A program made the position numbers and the translations under genes. DNA of 64,000 bases, from contig NC_133122.1 of assembly GCF_033568475.1 (NCBI RefSeq), positions 185,027,449-185,091,448 of the forward strand, in the 5' to 3' direction. The notes under the pieces are model-generated. The model saw only the letters and a program-made list of their open reading frames with translations. It ran no database searches and was not told where the DNA came from. Positions 10,076 through 20,351 of this stretch are shown here, in pieces (within the stretch, counting starts at the first letter, position 1; each line of letters starts with the position of its first letter). Origin of the DNA: Henckelia pumila. Lineage: Eukaryota > Streptophyta > Magnoliopsida > Lamiales > Gesneriaceae.

Positions 10076-12379
10076 TCAAACTAGTAAGTACGACATGCAT
10101 TGCACGTGTTATACGATCTGAAGAGACAAAATTTATAAGAAGTTAAGGGAAATTACATATTTATATATGTAGATTTATTTTCAAAAACAAACTTTTATTG
10201 TTCATTGAAACTTGAATAAAAAACATGGTGTTCATTCTAAATTCTCGATATTAAAAGGCATTATTAATTCTTCTGCCGCTTAATTTTCACCTTTTGGTCA
10301 TGAATATGTTTTTTTTTTGTTTGAGTTTCTTCATTCTTCTATTAAAATCACCAATCCTCTCATCATCTTGAATCTTTGTGATAATTTTTTTGGAGATGAC
10401 TGACTTCGATTCTCTTTATGAGGTTTTGTCGTTTTGTTTGTGCGTATTCTTCTCTTATCACCAGTTTGTATTTTATTGATGGTATTAGTATTTCGTTTTC
10501 TTATTATCTATAATATTTCTCTTTAACTGTTCTGGTTTCTCGAAACCATCCCCAATTATTTTTAGTGTCGCATTCTTATATGAGATGAAATTGTGTAATT
10601 TGAAAAGAATCTTGTGATATTATTTTATTGGGTGATAAAATATGTTTTTTTGCTCCAATGTACATGGTTGCTACAATATAAAATACGTAATTATTTGAAA
10701 TACTATAAGATAAATATAAAAATATTGGAATGAATTTTTAAATTAACTTATAAGTGTGTGTGTCGATATATTTCTCAATAGAACAACCAATAAATGAAAG
10801 TGCAACGTCTCTTCAAACAATGTCATTTAATTTGGACGTTTCACTTTGATCTTAGACGATTATTGTTATTCGGTACCTGAAAAATCAATTGTGAGAATGT
10901 ATACACAAAATAATTAAATTTTTTTGATTAAGAATCGATATATAGATTAACATAGATGAGTACCTTATGATGCCTTTTATATTGATCTTAACACAATTTT
11001 CACAATTAAATCCACCACAAGTTTTGATAACATCTTTATAACGATTACTACAAGCCTTGTACCACGACAATGCTTTATTTTCAATTTAATTTATGCTTTA
11101 TTTGATTTAATTATATTTGTCCTATATGAAGGTTATCTGATCATTGTGAATAGGTCGAATTATTAATTCATTTCAATATATGAAAATTTGACTACTTTTA
11201 ATTATTTTTGTAAATTTTAAAAATTCATGGGTATTCAATCCAAACTTTTTTATTATCTATAAAAGTCTAGCAGTATTCAAAATAGACTTTCCTAGAGTTT
11301 TAAAAAATCAATTGATATTCGACCTTAACTTTTAAAATTTTTACAAAAGTCTACCGGTAGTATTCAAAATTCCAATAAACATTTAACAAATTTATTGAAT
11401 CCATTAAAATAAAAACATTAAAGCATAAAGTAAAACTATAAATTATCAATAATTTTTTTTTATCCAACCCAAACATTTGAATGAATTTTTAAAACTCATA
11501 ATTCACGTACAAATATTCTCTTTCTTTTTCTCTTTCCTCACATCTCTTCTCCTCTCCTCTCCTCTCTATCTCACTCTCACCTATCTTCAAAATGTATTTT
11601 TATATTTTGCACTATATAATTATAATTTTTATTTTTGGAATTTTTTTCGTTTTTTGGCCGAACAAGGTACAAATACTTTCTTAAGTCATTAATTTTTTTA
11701 CAATAGTTTGAAATCAAAACCAAATTAAAATTAAAATTTATTTTAATAAAATTATTACAAAAATCATAAAATTTTGTTGGCCCACAGAATTGAAAGATGT
11801 TAAATTTTCCAGTAAATAAAATCAAAATTTTTTTGTTAACTCTTTGAATCAAATTGATTTTTTTCTTCGTATTTTCAATTATTATGTAAACTAACATATT
11901 TTTAGGAGCGCACAAACATGAACTAGAGTCTCTTTTTTGAAAAAAAAAAAAAAAAAATCTTGTCGCCAAATGTAAGGTTTTTGTGTCGCCAATTGTCCTG
12001 AAAAAATATAAAATTTTGTCCCGAAATTTTTTTGCGTTGTCGTTTTGTATGTCGCACCTGGGTCCCACATTAGGTGGTATTATATTTACACAATTGTAAA
12101 TAATATTTTAAATATTGTTTTGACATGAAGATATATATTATAAATTCAAACATAAGGTTACTGATTTAATACAATGACATATATTTTTTAAAAAATTTAA
12201 TTGTATGCAAAAAGTCAACATATACATGCATACACGTATATGTAAGGATTAAAATTATTTAAATTTTAAATAAGTAAAATATATATATATTAATAAATAA
12301 GAAAAGTTATTTCAAACTGATATACATGTTAAATAGTTATTAGTTCAAATAGATCAATGAAAAATAATAAGGTATAACA
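10076..12379. other. AT-rich intergenic stretch
   Basis: No gene or RNA supported. Contains poly-A/T runs, a CT-rich run at 11519-11582 and low-complexity reading frames on both strands without recognisable domains. Confidence 0.6.
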
Positions 12380-12546
12380 TATTGGAATATATTTTTATAT
12401 CTTAGAATATATTCTATATTATCTTTGTATATTTTGTATATTATATTTAATTTTATTCTTCTTAGGTTATAGGTGTATATAAACACGTCTTGTATTCATT
12501 CTTGGGTATATATCAAATAATATTATTCCATCAATTTTTATATAAC
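12380..12546 (+). repeat. Possible short copia-type solo LTR
   Basis: A TTGGAATATA-type start, a TATA-like GTATATAAACA (about 12474) followed by CTTGTATTCATTC, and a TATAACA end resemble short copia LTRs. No primer site or ORF adjoins. Confidence 0.35.
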
Positions 12547-12654
12547 AAACTTAGAAATACATATATATCGCAATTAGACAATTCAATTATATATGAAAGA
12601 TGTGGCGTAATATTCAGAATCATGGGTACTAATATAGGCAATTATATATTGAAG

Positions 12655-13150
12655 TTTTTTTTTTGAAAAGGAAGTAAATTAATTTCATCGCATCAAATCT
12701 TACAACGTTACATCGACAACGAAAGAGACAGGGGAAAAACTCTCCCTTCAAAATCAGGCATAGAACGTTTCGTCCTTGAAAGGTTATGAGCTAGAAAATA
12801 ATTAATAAAACACTTACCCTGGCACATGAAATGTATACACCCCATAATTCAACAAAAATACATTCTTATAAAATCGACTATTGAAAGAAGTGAATGAAAA
12901 TACTTCAAAATATATTATTATACACCAGATACTTTGACGGAACAAAAAAACAGAGGACTATACATCTTTGAACAAATCTTGGAAAATTGTTGGATTAACT
13001 GATAAGTCCAACCTAATATTGTCAGAAGCCCAACAAAACGACAGAGAGGTTTGTAAGAAAACCTCCAAGCACGTCAAAAAGGACACGATGAGAACGGTGC
13101 AAGTACATATAAGCGATCCAAGCAGACCAAGTCCACCTCGTTGAGTGTTA
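12655..13150 (-). mobile_element. LINE-like 3' end, minus strand
   Basis: A T run at 12655-12664 would be the poly-A tail of a minus-strand element; the adjoining AT/GC composition differs from its surroundings and resembles plant non-LTR 3' ends (TTTACTTCCTTTTC before the tail). No reverse transcriptase motif survives and no target-site duplication was found. Confidence 0.35.
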
Positions 13151-13640
13151 AGTAAAAATAATTAATCAACAATATAGAAAAGATAGAATTACTTCATATA
13201 TATCTTTCACATTTGAAATCAATTTCAAAATACCTAACCATTTGATTTACTTCAATATTGTTATCATCCATGTTTTTGGTTAAAAATCTCACAAAGTAGT
13301 TGTCCTTTTTATTTTTTTTATTTAACTATATAAATTTTTTGTTTTACTTGAACAATGTAAATTTTAAAAATATATTATTATTATTATTAATATTATTATT
13401 ATCGTGTTATTTAACAATCCGTTCACTACTACATTTTAATTTTTTTATTTTTTTGATAAATATATATTTTTATTTTTAAATAAAAAACTTTATAACGTAA
13501 TCATAATTATATAATTAAATAAATATTTTTATGTAATTAATTTTCAAATCTCAAAAAATAAATTATAAATATTTCTATTCTATATATTTTAAATAATTTT
13601 TTTTGAATTAATTATAAAAATATTATAACATTAATCATTA
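13151..13640. other. AT-rich intergenic stretch
   Basis: Mostly A/T homopolymer and ATT runs; nothing gene-like seen. Confidence 0.6.
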
Positions 13641-13891
13641 TAGTATTAACTAATTTTACATAAATATTTTTTTAATGAATTTTCATACGAATATTGCAAA
13701 AAATATATATATTACTCTATATTTTGTTGAATATAAGTTGACAACAAATTTAGAGGAACGCAATTAAGAGGCACTCACATTTTTAATGTTGACACAAGGA
13801 CAAAATGAGCATGACACAATTAAACTCTCACCATCTTTAATATTGACACAAGGACAAAGTGGACATTACACAATTAAACTCACACTTTTTA

Positions 13892-13932
<41 letters not shown>

Positions 13933-14204
13933 TTAGATTAGATATAGTATTAACTAATTTTACATAAATATTTTTTTATGAATTTCAATATGAATATTGC
14001 AAAAAATATATATATTACACTATATTTTGTTGAATATAAGTTGACAATAAATTTAGAGGAATGCGATTAAGAGGCAATCACTTTCTTTAATGTTGGCACA
14101 AGGACAAAATGGGCATGACACAATTAAATTATCACCATCTTTAATATTGCCACAAGGATAAAGTGAACATTATACAATTAAACTTATATTTTTTAAGATA
14201 CTAG
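13641..14204. repeat. 304-bp direct tandem duplication
   Basis: The segment starting TAGTATTAACTAATTTTACA at 13641 recurs at 13945. Both copies hold two GACACAAGGACAAA(A/G)TG-like sub-repeats (third and fourth slightly diverged) and end in AATTAAACT(C/T)A plus a T-rich tail. The copies are separated by an (AT)n tract at 13898-13929. Confidence 0.85.
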
Positions 14205-14237
14205 GAAGGTGCACGTGTGTTGCACGTGGGTGACTAA
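14205..14237 (+). other. Possible Helitron 3' terminus
   Basis: CACGTG-TGTTG-CACGTG can form a short hairpin (14212-14228), followed five bases later by CTAA (CTRR type). The next base is C rather than the usual T, and no matching 5' TC end was found. Confidence 0.35.
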
Positions 14238-15995
14238 CAAGTGAAAACATGATTACGAAATATATTCGTACAAATATTAAAATAAAACACTAAAATGTTA
14301 TTAAACTCATATAACTTATGCTTGTGCTAAATTGAAAAACTCTTATGGATTTTGTTTATCTTTCTCTATTTGTTTTTTAGAATTATATATTATAGATAAT
14401 AATTTTATATCAGAATGTTTCTTTTGGAAATTAGTATTGATATGTGAAGATGATATGAATCAAATAAATACGTGTAATAAAACACATATGTATAAAATAT
14501 AACACGTTAAATAATCATATAAAAATATAATGCATTTTTTAAAAAAAATTAAAATATCATATGTAAAAGTAAATCTCTAACAAATGCTAATAAATTATCC
14601 TTATAATTAATATTTATTATAAAAATTATCTCATACATTAAATTCAAAAGTTGATAATAATTTTAATGTTTTTAAATGCCTCCTTTAATTTCTTTTTCTA
14701 TGAATAAAATTGAAAGTGTATCAAAATAGCACTTAAAACTAATCAAATTATACTGCAAATAAGAATTAGAAAAATTTACAAAAGAGTACTTCAAATTCAT
14801 TATCTTATGAATGCTCAGTTTCATTGTACAACCACCGAAAAAAAAATTTTAATTTTGGTTTTACTATGTTTTTTTTTTTTGCGATTTGATCTTCTATATT
14901 ATGATCAAATTTCTGTTATAGTCTGCTATCTTAGTTCTTTTTTTTTCACGTTTAGTCTTTTTTATGAGACCAATGCAGTGATGATTCCACATTGTTGTTA
15001 ATTTACATATAGTTTCACATCAACACTTCCAATGAAAACTAACATAAACTATTTTTTAAAAAAATACAGAAATAAAAGGTTTTTTCATCAAATTATCCTG
15101 TGAAATACCAAAAATACATGACGAGTTTGTTACAAATGTGTTGTTTTTCTGCCTAAGTAACTGTTGAATCTTAACTTTTGGTGATAACAAAACAATATAT
15201 TATTCTTATAAAACTGTCGTCATTCAAATGTAGTAACAAGAAGACATCTACCGAGTTGAGTGTATTCATCCTCACCCCCTCTACACACGCACGCGATCCC
15301 CAACAATAACCATTTTTTTTACAATATTAGGTATATGCTTTAAAAATTCATTTATATATATTATTGTAATGCTTTTCAATTCGACTCAAATACATTACTC
15401 ACATAGCAATACTTCGTTGAGAAATTTTGTGTATTCTAATGTGGGCGATATATTTGAGAATATCTGATAAGTATTACAAAATATAAGGGATTTATCGTGT
15501 CATAGACCTAATATTGTCGAGAAAATAGTAGCATAGACGCAAAAGAAAAATGCATGTTCAACAAGTCGTCGTGACAAGGGGTAAAACCTGAAAATATTAT
15601 AAAAGGTTAAGGGCTAAGATGCCTATTTAATTTTCATAAGCGAGAAGTGTATTTTCAGTATTTCACAAGGATTCTGATGGGGGAAAAAACGCAAGATAAT
15701 TCATCATAGAATAATAACAAATAAATAACTATAATTCTTTTAAAAATAAATTGTGACCCCTCGTAATCATAAGATGAAGACATTCATATTTCAAATTATA
15801 GTAAAATTAACTTTTAAATTTAAACAATAAAATTATAAGTACTGACTAAATATGCATAAATTCACATAACACACACACACACACTATGTATTAATTTTCA
15901 AAAGATTATATACAGCAGAAAAATATTGTTAAGAGTGAAAAAAATAATTAAACTAATACTACTCTATCTTTAATTAATATTACTGCATTTAAAAT
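14238..15995. other. AT-rich intergenic stretch
   Basis: No gene supported. At about 15171, TGTTGAATCTTAACTTTTGG resembles the start of a copia LTR, but no second terminus is visible. A short (CA)n lies near 15871. Confidence 0.5.
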
Positions 15996-16476
15996 TGTTG
16001 GGTAAAAGAATGCTACAATAATTCAAACTCATTATTGAGTTGGACAACAAATCAACAGATGGTTGAGTTGGGCAAAATTATTGAGTTGAAATTATGTAAG
16101 CAATGAGGTATTATTTTTGTTGTGTACCCCAAATCTTGCCTATAAATAGGTTGTGTCATTTGCCTTGAAGAGCATCACATCAAGCTCTTTTCTCTCTTCA
16201 AGAGCAATACAAAGAAAATACTAAGAGTTTTCTTGTGTCAATTGAGAGTTGGAGAAAATATTTCTCTCGGTTATACTCGGGGTGGGTATGGGATAGTGTG
16301 AGATATAGTGTTTTGTATACACTTTTAATATTTCTCTCGGTTATAAATATTTGAAGCAGCTCCGTGGACGTAGCTTATATTGGGTGAACCATGTAAATTC
16401 TTGGTGTTCTTATTGATTATTTTATTCCGTAATTTTATTATCGTCATGATCGCTTCGATATATAATCCATAAGAAC

Positions 16477-16489
16477 TGGTATCAGAGCC
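16477..16489 (+). other. Primer-binding site, initiator tRNA-Met
   Basis: TGGTATCAGAGCC between the LTR and the gag remnant at 16695. Confidence 0.85.
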
Positions 16490-16694
16490 ATGTTGTGTAC
16501 GAGAGACTTGGTGAAAAATTTCTTAAAATTCTGAGTATGCTCTGTGGTTGCAGCTTTGTCTGATCTTCCACATCAGAAAAGATTTTTTTGAAATTTTGTT
16601 AATATTAAAAAATTCTGAGTATGCTCTGTGGTTGCAGCTTTGACTGATCTTCCACATCAGAAAAGATTTTTTAATTTTTAAGGCAAGAGAAGCG

Positions 16695-17338
16695 ATGGCC
16701 GGAAATGACGGATCGGGACCTGGAATCAATAAGTTCGATGGTACAGATTTCACGTTCTAGCGGTTATATATTAAAGATTATCTGTATAGCAAGAATTTGC
16801 ATCAACCTCTATCCAGAATAAAGCCAAAAAATATGGAGGATGATGATTGAGAACTTCTTGACCGACAGGTGTTAGGTGTAATAAGATTGACCCTAACAAA
16901 GAATGTGGCACACAATGTGGCGGAGGCAAAAATCACGGAAGAGATGATGTCCATCTTGTCGGACATGTACGAGAAGCCATCAGTAAATAACAAAGTGTTC
17001 CTCATGAAAAAGTTATTCAACTTAAAGATGGAGGAAGATTCTTCGGTGGCGGCACACATCAATGAATTCAACACGATTGTTTCCCAGCTAACATCGGTTG
17101 AAATCAATTTTGATGATGAGATCCGTGAACTTATTCTTTTAGCGTCTTTACCAAATGTTTGGGAGCCGATGCGGGCAGCGGTTAGCAATTCTCTTGGAAA
17201 AGGAAAATTACAATTCAATGATGTCCGAGATCGAATTTTTGGCGAAGAAGTTCGAAGGAGGGATTCGAGTGAAGGGGCATCATCATCTGCCCTAAATCTC
17301 GATAACAGGGGCAGAGGCAGGAGTGGCAAAAAGAACTC
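16695..17338 (+). pseudogene. Copia gag (UBN2-type), two stops, truncated
   Basis: The frame opens with ATG at 16695, reading MAGNDGSGPGINKFDG. In-frame TAG at 16758 and TGA at 16848 interrupt it; the open part from 16869 shows typical UBN2 gag features such as MSILSDMYEKPS, KLFNLKMEED and ILLASLPNVW. A basic GRGRSGKK stretch before the break would lead to a zinc knuckle, which is missing because another element starts at 17339. Non-functional. The reading frame on the opposite strand is its shadow. Confidence 0.8.
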
Positions 17339-17939
17339 TGTAACGCCCCAAATTTATCTTAATTGAGTTTATTTGAGATAATCGAAGATTATAAAATTCA
17401 AGAGCTGATTTGATTTTGATCAGGGTCTATTTTGCAATTTTTGGAAATTTCAAGGACTAAAACGCAAATATAGAGTTTGTTTGATATTTATAGCTAGTTT
17501 GACTTATTATTCACTCCACCCTCCTCCTCCAACTCTTCCTCCCTCCATTGAAGATGCCTAAGCTTTTACACAAGCTTTCATATTTCATTTTTCGATCGAT
17601 CCGTCCGTTAGAATTTTAATCCGAAGGTAGATTAGCGATCACGGCAGCGAGAGCTTCGTTCTATAGTAAGTTTTTCTTCGATCAGTTATACTTCTATTTT
17701 TGGATGTTGTTAGAATCGATTGAGTTTCGGTTATGTAGTTTTTGAGATAGTTCTTATCGATTATTCTCAGTCGGTTTTGAAATAGAGCGTCGTTCGGATT
17801 TGTTATGATTTTTGGAAGCATAATTCGAAAAAGTGGATTTTGAGATGTGTTGGATTTGAATTGTTTTGGATGTTTTAGCATTGGTTTGAGTTGTTTGCAA
17901 TGTTGTACTGATGTCTGTGTTTCCGGTTTGATCAGTATA
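17339..17939 (+). repeat. Partial gypsy-type LTR inserted in the gag
   Basis: Starts TGTAACGCCCC exactly where the copia gag breaks off. TGTAAC-CCC starts are common in chromovirus LTRs. A CT-rich tract (17513-17548) follows a weak TATA-like region, as in transcribed LTR parts. No second terminus is visible; the sequence changes near 17940 into a Mutator-type fragment. Confidence 0.45.
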
Positions 17940-18415
17940 TAGCCGTTATGTGGCCAATTTGCAGGATCAGGTTCGGATGTGCCAGCGATATATTGTTCCC
18001 ACGATCCACTTTCAGGATGCAGATACATGTTGTTCATTCCTTCAGTAACGTGTAAAATATATGATTCTTGGCCGACATGACCAACGTGATGGACAATTTG
18101 GTTTGCTTCGACGTACAAATGCAGTATACGTATATTAGGAGATTGCATCATAAACTCCAGCGCATTATAATCGACAAGATTCACTTGAATTTCATGCCAA
18201 TATGAATTTTCCATGAAGGAATATTTCGTTGACAATTTGAGAGTAAAATGCATTGGATCAATCATCAATGTTTGATGCACAGCTTCAACCAACTCGAACA
18301 GAGTAATAGATCGTAATACTCGCATCGGTCTAGTATAAGGAATACTATACATAACTGATCCATTATCCACAATAACATGACCATCAAAATATAAAAATAT
18401 ATCAATGTTTGTCAT
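17940..18415 (-). pseudogene. N-terminal fragment of a Mutator-type transposase
   Basis: The minus-strand frame starts with ATG at 18415 (MTNIDIFLYFDG) and runs about 158 codons with motifs VMYSIPYTRP, LFELVEAVHQ and ILHLYVEANQ, as in N-terminal regions of plant MULE transposases. The family call is from recognition, not a search. After WPHNGY it reads into flanking LTR sequence. DNA-binding, DDE and SWIM regions are absent, so it is only a fragment. A TATATATAA lies upstream on the minus strand near 18560. Confidence 0.5.
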
Positions 18416-18799
18416 TTTCGATATAAATTTTTGGATATAAAAATGAAAAGCAAACAAAGAAAACGAGAGAAAATGAAAAACAAAGAAAGAACAGGAGAGC
18501 AATAAAGTTTGTTGAATTTGTTGAATGATATATTTCGAATGAGATCTGTACGTTTATATATAATAGATTTGTACGCGTGTTTTTTGCGTCAAATCGTCAC
18601 AATTATTTATGCGTGAAAAATGGTATCGTATTCAATTATTTACGCGTCAAGAAAAAGTACGCGTAAAGACCATGTTCCGATCATTTATTAAAAAAGTAGA
18701 TGGGTGGTTGGGGGATGGATGATTATGGGTAGATGCATGGTGGGTGGGAATGGTGGTTGACAGCGGGGTGGGTGGCCAGCGGACGTGCCATGTCTACGA

Positions 18800-18884
18800 G
18801 CGGACGCTGGCAGCGTCCGCCGTTAGTGGCAGCATCCGCTTACAAGCGTGGCGGACGCTCGATTAAAATAATCGAGCGTCCGCC
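18800..18884. repeat. Two GC-rich hairpins sharing GCGGACGCT
   Basis: GCGGACGCTG (18800-18809) pairs with CAGCGTCCGC (18811-18820). GGCGGACGCTCGATTA (18850-18865) pairs perfectly with 18869-18884 across a three-base loop. The arms share the core GCGGACGCT, so the two hairpins can cross-pair. Confidence 0.85.
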
Positions 18885-18979
18885 GTTCACAGTGGCGTTT
18901 TATGTTATTGTTGCAAATTTTTTAATTTCACATTATTTTTTAAATTGAATTTAATTTTTACATTAAAAATAATAAAAAC

Positions 18980-19113
18980 CCCCAACTTACATATTTATAT
19001 ATGTAATGTAATACACTATAATTATAATTATAATTATAATAAAACAAATAAAACATTAAATTGAAGGCATTAATGAGATAAGGATATATGATTAAAATTA
19101 CAATTCAACTCAC

Positions 19114-19194
<81 letters not shown>

Positions 19195-19345
19195 GATATA
19201 TGTAATACATTATCATTATCATTATAATAATAATAAAACAAAGAACAAATTAAATTGAAAGAATTAATGAAAGAAGAACATATGAGTAAATTCATAATTC
19301 AACTCACATATTTATATATGTAATAAATTTTATATAAAAACTAAT
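18980..19345. repeat. AT-rich tandem block with (TAA)n
   Basis: The motif CATATTTATATATGTAAT recurs with changes at about 18987, 19190 and 19307. A (TAA)n tract of about 80 bases (19114-19193) lies between copies. No coding content. Confidence 0.75.
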
Positions 19346-19574
19346 ATTTGGAAGTCTAAGTTTTAGTTATCAAGAATAACTAAAGAGATAAGAAATAAGA
19401 ATTCAAATGAAAAAAAAAAATAGTTCACAATAATTTTTTCACTATATTTTATGCAAGTAGTGTACAAACATAAATCATATAAATTAAATTTATTAGAAAG
19501 TAATAAAGAGAAATCATTAAATAAATTTATCAGACACAGAAAGTCATATTTGTAAATTAACAATGAAACTTGCA

Positions 19575-19623
<49 letters not shown>

Positions 19624-19993
19624 TTATATATATAATATAATATAATATAATATAATATATAATAGAATAGAATAGAATAGAATAATAGATAATATAGATT
19701 ATAGTATTAGATTAGATATTAGATATATATAATAAAAAAAATAAATCAAATAAGAAAAAAAACCAAATAATAAATAATAGATGCACAAAATTTTCATTTT
19801 TTTATTCGATTGAAAGAGTGTGTGTCAAATAAGAACAAAACCAAATAATAAATAGTAGATGTACAATATTTTAATTTTTTATTTGAAAGAGTGCATGAAT
19901 CATGATATACTTTTTTTTAATAAATTACTTATTTGAAGAGTCACATAAATAAACAATTGAGAAAACACATTACTTATGTAGTATTAATGGAGA

Positions 19994-20004
<11 letters not shown>
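19346..20004. other. AT-rich stretch with (TA)n and short direct repeats
   Basis: (TA)n at 19577-19618, then TATAA and TAGAA short tandem repeats. AAACCAAATAATAAATA occurs at 19759 and 19838. Nothing gene-like. Confidence 0.6.

Positions 20005-20056
<52 letters not shown>
20005..20056. repeat. (TA)n tract at the left edge of the MULE
   Basis: About 50 bases of pure TA ending at the first base of the left inverted repeat; mirrored by (TA)n at 34415-34512. A MULE target-site duplication cannot be read inside it. Confidence 0.85.
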
Positions 20057-20058
<2 letters not shown>

Positions 20059-20208
20059 GAAATTTGTGATAAATCCCTAATAGTAAACATGAATTCCTCC
20101 TCAGTCCCCAAGTCAGTAATTCTTTGTTCTAAATCTCTGACATAAGCCTGTTGTTTGTTACAACTCCCTATTTGGGTCAGTTTACAAAAATGCCCCTAAA
20201 ATGATTTA
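20057..20208 (+). repeat. Left terminal inverted repeat of the MULE
   Basis: Begins GGGAAATTTGTGATAAATC and is matched in reverse by 34262-34414. Shared blocks include TAATAGTAAACATGAATTCC and CCCTAAAATGATTTA. Confidence 0.9.
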
Positions 20209-20351
20209 AACACCCAACACTATCCCTCACTTTAATTTTAAAATAAATAAAAAACCAGAATAGGGACGATCGATAGTTTCCCTCCCTCACCCAACCGATT
20301 CTTCTCGCAGGAAAGCAGTGATCTTTTGCGACAAGGTTTTGAGCTCAGAAA

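Larger units (their letters stand above)
15996..17338 (+). mobile_element. Tork/Tnt1-like copia fragment (LTR, primer site, gag)
   Basis: LTR from TGTTGGGT at 15996 to about 16476 with a TATA box (TATAAATA near 16141); tRNA-Met primer site TGGTATCAGAGCC at 16477-16489; then a gag with two stops. It is cut at 17339 by a sequence starting like a gypsy LTR. No pol or 3' LTR follows. The lineage call rests on the short LTR and gag style. Confidence 0.75.

Noticed and set aside
11577..12068. 163-codon minus-strand frame
   Set aside because: Low-complexity Asn/Lys/Phe translation of AT-rich DNA, no motif, includes a poly-F stretch from an A run.
16802..17329. 175-codon minus-strand frame
   Set aside because: Lies opposite the copia gag remnant whose plus-strand protein is recognisable.
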